A stretch of DNA of 64,000 bases. It comes from Candidatus Bathyarchaeota archaeon. Its GTDB lineage: Archaea; Thermoproteota; Bathyarchaeia; JAPDIZ01. Location of the stretch: assembly GCA_029259355.1 (NCBI GenBank), contig JAPDIZ010000008.1:42274-106273 (forward strand), written 5' to 3'. Numbering within the stretch: position 1 is the first letter of the stretch; each line of letters begins with the position of its first letter. A program made the position numbers and the translations under genes. This document shows, one piece after another, positions 35,305-43,390 of this stretch. The notes below the pieces were generated by a model. That model was not told where the DNA came from, ran no database searches, and was given only the letters and a program-made list of their open reading frames with translations.

Positions 35305-35754
35305 CTACTTCGCCTTAACATCAGCTACAATCGCCTCCTGATACTCCACTATTTTTCTCGGGCTAAGCTTTGATAACCTATCTATCCTCCCCCCGCCACC
35401 AATCACAAACTCGTTTTCAAGAACTCTCGGATCCACTACCGTCTTAGCTCTCACTCCAACTGGTGGCACAGCCCCCACCTCAAAACCAGTTATCTGCTCA
35501 ACCTCTTTAGGTTTTGCAAGCCTAACTCTGCCAAAAATTTCTGCAACCTTGTTCAAATCAACCCTTGACTCGCCATCCACCACAACTAATACAGGCTCCT
35601 CCTTTTCGGAGATGAAAAGTAGGGATTTTATTATCTGCTTTGGATTCGAACCAGTTGCCTCAACAGCTTGTTCTACAGTTTTAACGGGTTTTCCCACATC
35701 TATTATCTCCCCACCCAATTCTCTAACCAACTCCTCAAGGTTTTCCTTCATCAT
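35305..35754 (-). CDS. YbaK/ProX-type aminoacyl-tRNA deacylase
   Basis: Editing enzyme that removes mischarged amino acids from tRNA (Cys, Ala or Ser from tRNA-Pro in relatives). The sequence matches the fold: TVEQAVEATGSNPKQIIKSL, PVLVVVDGESRVDLNKVAEI with the catalytic lysine region, EQITGFEVGAVPPVG and GGGGRIDRLSKLSP. 149 residues. Its ATG overlaps the stop of the upstream hypothetical gene (ATGA). Confidence 0.88.
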   Translation of the reverse strand: MMKENLEELVRELGGEIIDVGKPVKTVEQAVEATGSNPKQIIKSLLFISEKEEPVLVVVDGESRVDLNKVAEIFGRVRLAKPKEVEQITGFEVGAVPPVGVRAKTVVDPRVLENEFVIGGGGRIDRLSKLSPRKIVEYQEAIVADVKAK

Positions 35755-36020
35755 TTTCTGCCCACCTCTTCGTCTAACAGCTCCAGCTCCACTACATCTG
35801 GTAGTAGAAAAACCTTTCTAACGGAGGAAGCTTCCTCAACAAGGTATACTTTGGCGTCGGAAGCTGGCCAAAGCCCAAGGCTCTGAGCCTGATCTTCCCC
35901 AACTACCAAACAAGGCTTTGGGCTCTTAGCACCACCATTCGCCAAAACTCTGAGAACAGCTTCTCTCCCAGAAGACCTCGACCTAATCCTCGGCCTCACC
36001 CTCACTACCAACGAATTCAC
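35751..36020 (-). CDS. Uncharacterised basic/beta-rich protein
   Basis: 89 residues: SLVVRVRPRIRSRSSGREAV, ALRVLANGG-type text, then KVYLVEEASSVRKVFLLPDV. No family recognised. A strong AAGGAGGAG lies before its GTG start, and it is coupled to the YbaK-type gene by a four-base overlap, so it is almost certainly translated. A role near tRNA editing is only a guess from position. Confidence 0.55.
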   Translation of the reverse strand: MNSLVVRVRPRIRSRSSGREAVLRVLANGGAKSPKPCLVVGEDQAQSLGLWPASDAKVYLVEEASSVRKVFLLPDVVELELLDEEVGRK

Positions 36021-36099
36021 CTATCTCCTCCTTAAGAACCCACCTACCAAGCCTCAGCCTCTTCCTCTCGCAGCATGAAGGATTATCGCCAAAACTCAT
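35983..36099 (-). CDS. Possible 38-residue protein with adjacent cysteines
   Basis: ATG frame beginning MSFGDNPSCCERKRLRLGRW, then VLKEEIGEF, ending in an acidic tail and TAG. It overlaps the next gene by 38 bases and contains that gene's ribosome-binding site. Its ATG start and basic-then-acidic composition argue for a real small gene or leader peptide; length and overlap argue for caution. Confidence 0.35.
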   Translation of the reverse strand: MSFGDNPSCCERKRLRLGRWVLKEEIGEFVGSEGEAED

Positions 36100-36171
36100 G
36101 GCTCAACCAACAAAAGTCTCTTAGATAGGGAACAATATCTCCTCTCCTTTCGGGGGGAGAAGAAGTAGTTC

Positions 36172-36245
36172 GGATTGGAGCGGGTTGGCGCGGTGCGGAT
36201 TGCAGGAGTGCTGGACTCCCAATTACTGAAAAAGTGCTCCAATCC
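36172..36245. ncRNA. Candidate structured RNA or inverted repeat
   Basis: A perfect 10-base stem (GGATTGGAGC at 36172, GCTCCAATCC at 36236) encloses 54 bases that hold a second hairpin (GGAGT-GCTGG-ACTCC at 36205-36219). Another hairpin-like stretch, CTCTCC...GGGGAG, lies just upstream. It is in non-coding DNA and is not a tRNA. It may be a structured RNA, a remnant of a small inverted-repeat element or a chance fold. Confidence 0.25.
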
Positions 36246-36388
36246 AATTTAGAGCTTTTGGTTTTAGCTGAGTTCTCCGGATTTTCCGCTGTCGGATGCT
36301 TTGCTAAGGTTTTTCTAGTTTTTGCAAGATGTGGTTGCATTTGTTTGGAGGTTTGTTGGGATTTGGTGGATTAGGCGAAGTGGTGTAG

Positions 36389-37099
36389 AATTTATTAGTC
36401 TCAAAACATGGATTTGTTGCTTTCGATTCTCTACAGCTGGTGGAGTAGAAGTTTCTGGTTGTTATAGGCCAGTGATTGAGCCCAACATTTGAAAGCTAGT
36501 GGGCGACAAGTTCGAAAGAGCTTTGGGCGTAGGCATAGACCAAAGGGTTGCTGTAGCCATAGACTTGGTTGATGTAGGCAAAACAAGCGAGTCTTTGGAT
36601 GCGCAAGTGCTCCGCAGAGCCTATCTGCTGCACATAGAGGATCAGGGGGTTTAGGAAGAAGCTGCTTTCTCTGCTTCTGAGCGAGAGCTACGAAGAGCTT
36701 TGGTCTTTGGCTGAGGAAGAGGCTAAGCGATACCAAGTGGTTTCTGAGGAGGCTAAGAAAGCGGTTTTGGGCAGAGCCGAGGCTTTGGGAAAAACAGCCT
36801 ACACTTGGTATCGCGGAGATTCGCTAGAGCGAGTTTGCTTCAGAGAAGCTATGCTCGAACTCGAAGAAACTCGTGACTTGGTGGTCGTTGCGAGGGTTGG
36901 AGAAGGGGGTGTAGAGGCGCTGCACCTAGGAACTAAGAAGGGATTGGATGTGCAGCAGATCATTCCAAGGATTTTGGAAGAGCTGAAGAAGATAGGCGTA
37001 GAAACAACTGGGGGAGGAAAGAAGGAAGCTGGAGGTATACAGCTGAAAACACCAGCTAGCTCAAAGGTTGTGGAGTTTGCTCTCAAAAGAGCTTTCTGA
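36389..37099 (+). pseudogene. DHHA1-domain protein, damaged
   Basis: The intact 3' frame contains RDLVVVARVGEGGVEALHLG and ends VETTGGGKKEAGGIQLKTP, the GGG...AGG nucleic-acid-binding signature of DHHA1 domains. Upstream, a neighbouring frame gives LVGDKFERALGVGIDQRVAV and LRRAYLLHIEDQGV, then stops. Removing one G from GGGGG near 36651 joins the two. Further upstream a TGA interrupts CYRPVIEPNI. The N-terminal DHH catalytic motif is not visible. It was probably a phosphoesterase or a tRNA-related editing domain. Confidence 0.5.
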
Positions 37100-37119
37100 G
37101 GCTTCTCACATAGAAGGGC

Positions 37120-37580
37120 TTAGCTCATCATCAAGAGCCTTATCAGCGCAGCAACAACCCCAACCAAAATAGGGGTGTTGAAGCCGACCAAGAGCTTCTT
37201 CAAAAAACCAAACCTCCTATCAACATAATACCTCAAATCCTCAAAACGCCTATTTATTTCCTCAAACCTACGATTAACATCCTCAAAATGCCTGTTGATA
37301 TCCTCGAACCTCTTGTTAAAACCTCTCATTGACATCCTCGAATCGCCTATTAATGTCTTCAAATCTCCTATTCATATCTTCAAACCGTCTGTTCACGTCT
37401 TCGAAGCGCTTATCGATCAGCTCAATAAGCATCCTCAGGTCTTCTTTGGCGGCTAGCTTATCCCAAGGAGTGAGCTTAGCCAAGACGGCGTAGAGCATCT
37501 CAGGCTTTAGACTCCAGCGCGGAAGCGATTAGCTCGGGGCGCTCAGACAAAACCTTAGCGATTTCATCAGCCAAAGACAT
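37120..37580 (-). CDS. Heptad-repeat coiled-coil protein with C-terminal membrane helix, frameshifted twice
   Basis: Three consecutive pieces: MSLADEIAKVLSERPELIAS ending ESKA and TGA; then one base over KPEMLYAVLAKLTPWDKLAA and a run of RRFEDVN heptads (about ten in all); then, after a TTTT run, more heptads and a membrane helix (FNTPILVGVVAALIRLL). Relatives in archaea are single chains. The first shift (at TCTAAAGCC) is also present in the second copy at 41 kb. The function is unknown; the long coiled coil tethered to the membrane suggests oligomerisation. Confidence 0.55.
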
Positions 37581-37669
37581 GTCAAGAAATTTGCATGAGC
37601 TTGGGTATTTAAAGACCTCGTATGTACTGTCCGATAAGGCTTTAGCAGAATGGAGCGGCTGGTCTCCAC

Positions 37670-38716
37670 CTACTGTGAAGCTTTGTGAAGGCGTTGCTTG
37701 ACGAATTCCCCGAAATCCGTTGGGTCGTAGCTCCAGTCTCTTATCATGTTGGGGGTCCACGTGGGGTGGAAAACCCAAGCAACCCAGCCAGCGCACCTCT
37801 CCTCGACAAAGCTCATCAAAGGCTTTGCGTAGACCAGCTTGGTGAGAGATGGATTGGGCTTCTCCCAATACCCCCACTCAGTAACCACCACCGGGTACTC
37901 GTCGGCTAAGTACCCCCAGCTAAACCACCAAAAGAGCATGGGCCTATCAGGGTATACGTGTACGGCGTATGCTATGTTGGGTCTTTTGACGGGATCTGCA
38001 GAGGCTTTGCTCAGGTCGTAGCACCAGTCAACCCCAGCCACCAAAACCAAGGCATCGGGGTCTTCTTCCCTAATGACGTCGATGAGGGATTCGGCTACAG
38101 GCCTCCACTTGTTCCAAGAGATCCAAGCGGGTTCGTTGTAAATTTCGTAAATGACGTTGGGCTTGTCCCGGTAGCGCATCGCTACCTTAGACCAGAAGTC
38201 CTCAGCTAGCTCAGCGGTGGCTTCGTAGGCGTTGCCGCACCAAGGCTCTTCCTCAAACCACCTGTGCCACTCGATTTTGCCGGTTATGGGGTTGCCTATG
38301 GTGTGCCAATCGATGATGACGTACAAACCCCTCTCCCAACACCAATCAACCACCTCATCCAAGTAGCGCTCGCAGTAGTCTGGGTATCGCTTCCAGAAGA
38401 GGGGGTGGACGGGAATCCTAACGGTGTTGAAGCCCCAGCTCCTTATCTCGTCAAAAAGCTCCTCGCTAAACCTACCCTCCCAATCGAGAAAAGCAGGGTC
38501 AGCTATGGAGCAACCCCTTATGAAAAAGGCTGAGCCATCGGGCAAAACAAGCCTATTTCCCACAGCCCCAAGCCTATGGAGACGGCCGGGAGCGGTCTCA
38601 ACAACATACTCCACAGAAGGAGCTCTTCTAGTGTAGGAAAAGGCAGCTAAAGCAACCAGCAATACAAAAACCAACAGCCAAACCCACTTCCTCCACACCA
38701 AAACCCCACACCACAC
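37670..38716 (-). CDS. Secreted or membrane-anchored GH5 glycoside hydrolase (endoglucanase-like)
   Basis: A hydrophobic anchor (about residues 10-27, VWLLVFVLLVALAAFSY) is followed by a TIM barrel. Signatures are GFNTVRIPVHP, GLYVIIDWHTIG, the acid/base glutamate in VIYEIYNEPAW and the nucleophile glutamate in PVVVTEWGYW. It probably cleaves beta-1,4-glucan or a related polysaccharide outside the cell. 348 residues, complete. Next to the mobile, decayed region, so it may have been acquired, though base composition matches the host. Confidence 0.9.
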   Translation of the reverse strand: MWCGVLVWRKWVWLLVFVLLVALAAFSYTRRAPSVEYVVETAPGRLHRLGAVGNRLVLPDGSAFFIRGCSIADPAFLDWEGRFSEELFDEIRSWGFNTVRIPVHPLFWKRYPDYCERYLDEVVDWCWERGLYVIIDWHTIGNPITGKIEWHRWFEEEPWCGNAYEATAELAEDFWSKVAMRYRDKPNVIYEIYNEPAWISWNKWRPVAESLIDVIREEDPDALVLVAGVDWCYDLSKASADPVKRPNIAYAVHVYPDRPMLFWWFSWGYLADEYPVVVTEWGYWEKPNPSLTKLVYAKPLMSFVEERCAGWVAWVFHPTWTPNMIRDWSYDPTDFGEFVKQRLHKASQ

Positions 38717-38768
38717 AAAAACTAAGCAAAAACAACCTAATCACCGTTATCCACAAACTCACAACAAA

Positions 38769-38793
38769 TTTTCAATTCTCTCTTTTGAGATTC
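38769..38793 (-). repeat. Solitary CRISPR repeat
   Basis: On the minus strand these 25 bases match the array repeat at 43391-45831 in 24 positions; only the last base differs (A for G). No second copy lies within spacer distance on either side. It stands just upstream of a decayed cas6 gene, in the opposite orientation to the main array. Confidence 0.85.
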
Positions 38794-38902
38794 TTGGATC
38801 AAGCAAGGAGTTGTTCGTGAAACCCATATAAAATTGGCTTGGAGCAAGTGGTTGTTGAACAAGCCCAAGGAGTCTTCGTTGGAGAAGGAAGCCGGGGTTC
38901 TG

Positions 38903-39556
38903 GTGACGAGGATATTGAGGTAGACTCAGATGTTGTGATACCGCCCTTCTCCGCAAAGGTTTCGAGAACCATACTCATCAAGCTTTTGGAGAAGATCGAG
39001 CCTACGAGGTAATCGAGCTGCTGAGGAAGAGGGTTTTCTACAAACCCTGCTCGATTTCGCCAGTATACGCTGGGCAAAGGCCCCTACTCAAAACCCCAGC
39101 TTCTCCGCAGGGAAAGCCCCTAATGCTCTACAGGGAGAAGGAGTACTCCTTCGAGGTTTCGGTGATTGGAGCAGAGCACTTTAGGCCCGTCCTCTACTCG
39201 CTGGTTAAGGAGGAGTCAGAGGTCGAGCTGTTTTCGGCTAAGGCGACGGTAATCGACGCAGAGCTCGAGGTAAGGAGTTTTGAGGAGGTTGAGTTGCCGA
39301 GAGCTAGAGCCTACCAAGTCAGGTTCGTAACGCCGACGCTGCTCCAAATACCCCACTCAACAACTACTCGCCACAGAGACTTTGAAGCAATCGAGGCTAT
39401 AGCGACCATTTCTTGGCGAAGACGAGGTCATCATCAGCGACAACCTCCTCAAAGCCCGACATAGTGATCATAGACCCCTACGAGGGAATATGGTGCCTGA
39501 GAGACGAGGTAAGCAAGAGGACTAGGGAAACCGCTAGCCCAGAGATTTGGAGGTAG
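38903..39556 (+). pseudogene. cas6: cas6 CRISPR endoribonuclease, decayed
   Basis: Pieces in shifting frames line up with crenarchaeal-type Cas6: a start (GTGACGAGGATA, TRIL), VDSDVVIPPFSAKVSRTILI, then ELLRKRVFYKPCSISPVYAG, EYSFEVSVIGAEHFRPVLYS, EVRSFEEVELPRARAYQVRF and VTPTLLQIPH. Cas6 cuts repeat RNA to make crRNA. At least two frameshifts occur, and the C-terminal glycine-rich domain is missing. The last 130 bases hold an unrelated-looking piece (KPDIVIIDPYEGIWCLRDEV). It could not make a working Cas6. Confidence 0.65.
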
Positions 39557-39570
39557 CTGCGGCGAAGCGT

Positions 39571-39885
39571 TTAGCTTAGGTACAGACTCCGCCCACCTTC
39601 TCCAAGCCTTAGCACCTCCAAAGCTTTGTTTACAGCCTCAGCTATTCTCTGGTGAAGAGGGTTTTGCGGGATGTATGCCACGGCGAGGCTAGGGATTAGC
39701 CAATCCCCTGGTTTCTTCCTCTTCCAGAAGGCGAAGAGGCCTATGGAGCTCTCATCCCTCACCAACTTAGTGGCAGCCAACATGACCGTGAGCGAGTAGA
39801 TGAGCCTAGGGAGCATGCGGTAGGTGAGCAAAAGCCTCTCCTCCTCAACAGCCTTCCTCGACTCAGCTTGATCTATGAGAAAAGG
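39571..39885 (-). pseudogene. C-terminal fragment of an unrecognised gene
   Basis: Open frame that begins immediately after the stop of the TyrRS-like gene, in the same frame and without a start codon: FLIDQAESRKAVEEERLLLT, MLPRLIYSLTVMLAATKLV and IPQNPLHQRIAEAVNKALEV. Composition is of the host type whereas the upstream gene is AT-rich, so the upstream gene may have been inserted into this one. A shorter protein could begin at the ATG at 39783. Family not recognised. Confidence 0.4.
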
Positions 39886-40923
39886 CTATAGCATATCGCC
39901 TATGGCTTTTTTTATATCTACCCAAAATGTTAGTCCTCCTCTAAATTTGTTTTGAATATAAGAAATTCTTTTACTCAACTCTTTGTACAAAGTGTCTTTC
40001 GCGTCTTGGGGTGAAATAATTCCTTTGTAGTAATCTTCTTCAAATGTAGAGAAACTTTCGTATTCTTTATATCCACTTTGCGTTTTTACGGTTATGCTGT
40101 CTTTGGTCCATGGAAAGACGGAGTACTTGAAATGCTCTAGAAGTGCATTTACTCTTCCTTCGCAAAGCTCTTGTTTAGGTGGCGCATACATTTTTCTTAT
40201 CTTCTTACGTAGAGACTCCTCCGTTTCGTGAATGCATATACGCGTTCTCGCATTACTCATTATAAGGGGCTGTCCGAGAATGTCATGAGATGTTGGAATA
40301 TATAGATACAAAACTTCCTTGCTCACCCTATCTCTTATCCGATTTCTTAACAGCCTACTTTTTTTAATAATGTTCACGAGTTTGTATATTTTCTTTTGCC
40401 CTTCTTCAGCAACTACAGCATCTACATCTAGGTGGTATGCATCTAGACACTGCATCACTGGATAAATTATTTGATACGCAAAAAAGGGCTTGTTTCCCCA
40501 GCTTTTTGGAAACGAATCCTTAATTTTAGCTACAGTAATGCTAGCCAATATCCCATACAAATCCTCTACATATTCTGGACGCATTTGAAAATAACTGCCC
40601 TTGATAAATGTAGCTTTACATCCACATATGTTAGAGATGTAATATTGGTAATAACTGCACCTCCATTCCACATCGTCAAAAGATAAACCATACGACATCA
40701 TAGCATGGATATCTGCTAACAGTATCGTATGATGATATCCTCTATCTACAAGCGCTTTCTGAAGAAGAATAAGTGAATCATATCCTAAATGAATCGGAGC
40801 TATAGGTGCAATACCCCACATAGTTTTTCTTTTTCCACTTTTCTCCAATTCTTCCACTACAGACTTAATCTCAGGTATTTCTAATATTCTATCAATATTT
40901 GGTGCAATTTGGTTATTAGCCAT
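39886..40923 (-). CDS. Tyrosyl-tRNA-synthetase-like protein, AT-rich, altered KMSKS
   Basis: Class Ic synthetase Rossmann fold: the HIGH motif is APIHLGYDS, followed by LLADIHAMMSYGL and VMQCLDAYHLDVDAVVAEEG. Where KMSKS is expected it has QPLIMSNARTRICIHE, so the catalytic lysines are gone. The tail is not the usual TyrRS anticodon domain, and the gene is far richer in A+T than its host. It may be a synthetase paralogue used outside translation, for example amino-acid activation for a small molecule or a modification, or a decayed foreign TyrRS. The ATG follows GAGGGTG. Confidence 0.75.
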   Translation of the reverse strand: MANNQIAPNIDRILEIPEIKSVVEELEKSGKRKTMWGIAPIAPIHLGYDSLILLQKALVDRGYHHTILLADIHAMMSYGLSFDDVEWRCSYYQYYISNICGCKATFIKGSYFQMRPEYVEDLYGILASITVAKIKDSFPKSWGNKPFFAYQIIYPVMQCLDAYHLDVDAVVAEEGQKKIYKLVNIIKKSRLLRNRIRDRVSKEVLYLYIPTSHDILGQPLIMSNARTRICIHETEESLRKKIRKMYAPPKQELCEGRVNALLEHFKYSVFPWTKDSITVKTQSGYKEYESFSTFEEDYYKGIISPQDAKDTLYKELSKRISYIQNKFRGGLTFWVDIKKAIGDML

Positions 40924-41064
40924 TTTCAAACACCCTCAAACATATATTTCCATGCCATATTTCCCAACAGGGGACAATGAAAAAATCTTATTTAAAACAA
41001 ATGTCTACTGTTGGCTTTTTGAGATCGAGGTCTTTAAATACTCTGGGGGGCTAAGTTCTTTGAC

Positions 41065-41351
41065 ACGTCTTTAGCCGACGAAATCGCTAAGGTTTTGTCT
41101 GAGCATCCCGAGATGATTGCTTCTGCGCTGGAGTCTAAAGCCTGAGATGCTCTATGCTGTTTTGGCTAAGCTTACTCCCTAGGATAAGCTAACTACTAAA
41201 GAGGATTTGAGGATGTGAACAAGCGTTTGAGGATATGAGGTACTGCATCGATAGGAGGGTTGGTTTTTTGGAGAAGCTCTTGGTCGGTTTCAACGCACCC
41301 ATCTTGATCAGGGTAGTTGCTGCGTTGGTAAGGCTTTTGACGATGAGCTAA
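41065..41351 (+). pseudogene. Second, decayed copy of the coiled-coil membrane protein
   Basis: Matches the gene at 37.1-37.6 kb: SLADEIAKVLSEHPEMIASA then ESKA and TGA, then MLYAVLAKLTP with a TAG for Trp, one remaining heptad and the tail (VGFLEKLLVGFNAPILIRVV, ending LTMS). The start codon has become ACG and most heptads are deleted. It lies in inverted orientation to the first copy, with the same TTTAAATAC upstream. The TCTAAAGCCTGAGATG junction with its frameshift is identical in both. Confidence 0.6.
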
Positions 41352-41447
41352 AACACCATGTAAAAAGACATGTCAGCCAACGCAGGAATAGGCTTTATCT
41401 TGGAATTTTTTCCTAAGCATTTGTCTTGGAGCTGCTGACGTGGGTTC

Positions 41448-42258
41448 CTCAGGCTTAAGCTGAAGATATCCCATTTCAAAACTATAGAAAGCCTTGAGCT
41501 AGAGCTTGCGCCCCCTACGGTGCTTCTGGGGTCCCAGCAGCTGGAAAATTTAACATACTGGATGCCGCAGCCCTCGCAGGATACTTCAACAAGCTGCTTC
41601 TACTAGAGGAGGAGTATGACAACGCTGGAAGCCAGCTCGAGCCTTTGACAAACGTAGCCAGGTTCAGCGAATACAAGCAGCTCTTCAGATTTCACCAACT
41701 AACAAAGAAGATATCGATTTCTTTGGCCACCAAAGAGAGCAGATTCGCTGTCGAAATCTTCTACGAAAAAGGTCAGCTTAGAGTACGCGTAAATGGCGTA
41801 GATCTTCGTTGGGATCTGAAAACCCTACCAGCAAGCCCTATGCAAGAAGTTAGAGGAGCTTTGGAGAAATACGTCAAAGCTCTAGATCTCTACGTCGAGA
41901 AAGAAGTTTACGACAAGGGCCTTTCTCTAACAAGGGAACTCCTCGTAATAACTTTGATAGCAAACCTCGGTGAGGTTAGAAGGATAAGAACAGGAGACGA
42001 TGAATGGCGCAGATACGACAATCAATCGACGGAGCTTTCTCGCAAAGGGAATTAGGAGAATTCATAGAACGCATACGGCAATGCAGAAACATGCTAATGC
42101 ACACAGGCTTCAGCCTAGAAAATAATGTAGAGATTCTATTCGAGAACGACAAAGTAGGAGAAATCATAGGAGGAATAGAGCTGAAGAAAAACGACCTTAA
42201 GCAAGCTTTAGAAGAAGCCGTAGACGAGCTAAAGAAACTGGTGAACAAAATCAGCTAA
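41448..42258 (+). pseudogene. Second decayed AAA ATPase with a helical C-terminal piece
   Basis: Begins LKLKISHFKTIESLELELAP, then after a shift at a GGGG run continues AAGKFNILDAAALAGYFNKL, a weak P-loop. A long open frame follows (VARFSEYKQLFRFHQLTKKI to YDKGLSLTRELLVITLIANL), then another frame with GEFIERIRQCRNMLMHTGFS and a helical end. Walker B and the His switch are absent. No intact product is likely, although the 3' frame of 84 codons from ATG 42004 is open. Confidence 0.5.
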
Positions 42259-42468
42259 CATATTGTAGCGCTTAGCTATTCTTCATAAGCGTCGTATAGC
42301 AAAAGGAAACGACGGGAAGAAAAAGTAGTGATCACTTCCAACTAAAATAATGAAAGAAAGTATACCTATGCCCGATTAATCCCAGCTTTTTAATTAGTGT
42401 TCGCATCTTAGAGACATGTCAGAAAAATCAAAAGTCTAGCTTCGTAGGGTCTTTAATTATTGGTTATC

Positions 42469-42799
42469 TCACTTTGATTTTCTTTCTATTACGTAATCTG
42501 TTATTCCGTAGTCGTCTCTTAGTACTATGCCTTTGGCTGCTTCTTCTGCTAACGGATCTTTTTTATCGATTAGTTTTTGAAATTCTTTTAGCGTTATTGG
42601 TATGATTTGATAGCTTGGTGGGCGCTCTTGCCAAATCTGTTATGAGGAGTATGTCGACATCGCTCCATAGGTTGAAGTCGCCTCTTGCGTATGAGCCTAT
42701 GAATATTGCCGTAGCTTTATGTGGGAGGTTTTCAGCCCATTTTTTGGCTTCTCCAACTACCCTCTTCCTATGCTCTACCCTTTTTCTAACTGCTTCCAT
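42469..42799 (-). pseudogene. MNT-type nucleotidyltransferase, locus 3, frameshifted
   Basis: AHKATAIFIGSYARG-type text (KATAIFIGSYARGDFNLWSD) and VDILLITDLA are followed by a frame change near 42615. The next frame gives YQIIPITLKEFQKLIDKKDP and GIVLRDDYGITDYVIERK, the normal C-terminus of the family. A single-base change would restore about 110 residues. It overlaps its HEPN partner by 25 bases. Confidence 0.7.
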
Positions 42800-43188
42800 C
42801 GCTCAACGACCCACTCAATGAGCTTTTTAGCGTATTCGATCGCTTGATCCGCATCTTCCTCTGTGTAGTATTCGTGTGGAGACCCCTCACTCCAAGCGTT
42901 TGGATACCTCGTTGGGACGTAGAGCTTGTCAAGTGATTTAGCCAGCTTCATATTCTCCTCGCTTGCTTTGAGACCTGCTTCCTCTATGCGTTGCAAGAGC
43001 TTTGAGAGGCTGCGTCCATAGGCTGGTAAACCTAGCCCATGTAGCAAAGCCTTTAAAGCCATCTCAGCAGCTTGGTGAGCTTTGAAGCATGCCCAGTTGA
43101 AGTCCCCCCTCTCCAAGTCTCCCCTTGCTGAATCTAGGTTTTTCAAAGCGGTTCTTAGCCATCGCTGAAACTTGCTTTCATCGAGCAA
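42775..43188 (-). CDS. HEPN-domain protein, locus 3
   Basis: FQRWLRTALKNLDSARGDLE, CFKAHQAAEMALKALLHGLG, YVPTRYPNAWSEGSPHEYYT and EEDADQAIEYAKKLIEWVVE. Closely resembles loci 1 and 2. The TTG start (MLDESKF) has GGAGGT at good distance; the open frame extends 90 bases further upstream, but that stretch has no family similarity. It stands between its partner and the CRISPR leader and is transcribed away from the array. Confidence 0.82.
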   Translation of the reverse strand: MLDESKFQRWLRTALKNLDSARGDLERGDFNWACFKAHQAAEMALKALLHGLGLPAYGRSLSKLLQRIEEAGLKASEENMKLAKSLDKLYVPTRYPNAWSEGSPHEYYTEEDADQAIEYAKKLIEWVVERWKQLEKG

Positions 43189-43279
43189 ACAAATACCTCC
43201 AAAAAAACAAAGCACCACACCACTATTTTTCCCTAACCAAACCCACGAAAATAGATCGCATAAAAAGCTACGACACAAC

Positions 43280-43390
43280 CGTTTCGCTGCTCTTTATAAA
43301 CCTCTTGCGGCGAAGGCTGCAGCGAAACACCTCCACCAAAAACCAGAAATATCTGAGCTCTACAAGCTAAGTAGAGCAAGAATTGCCTCG
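43280..43390 (+). promoter_or_regulatory. CRISPR leader with TATA box
   Basis: About 110 bases between the HEPN gene and the first repeat. TTTATAAAC at 43293-43301 would start transcription near 43322 and read into the array in the direction that leaves ATTGAAAG as the 5' handle of each crRNA. New spacers would enter at this end. Confidence 0.55.

Noticed and set aside
35636..35660. TTCGAACC-like text that recalls a tRNA T-loop
   Set aside because: It lies inside the YbaK-type coding frame, and no acceptor or anticodon stem can be folded around it.
36083..36736. Longer minus-strand frames in the 36.1-36.7 kb region
   Set aside because: Low-complexity residues (Pro, Ser, Gln, Leu) with no start context, and they oppose the better-supported DHHA1 fragment.
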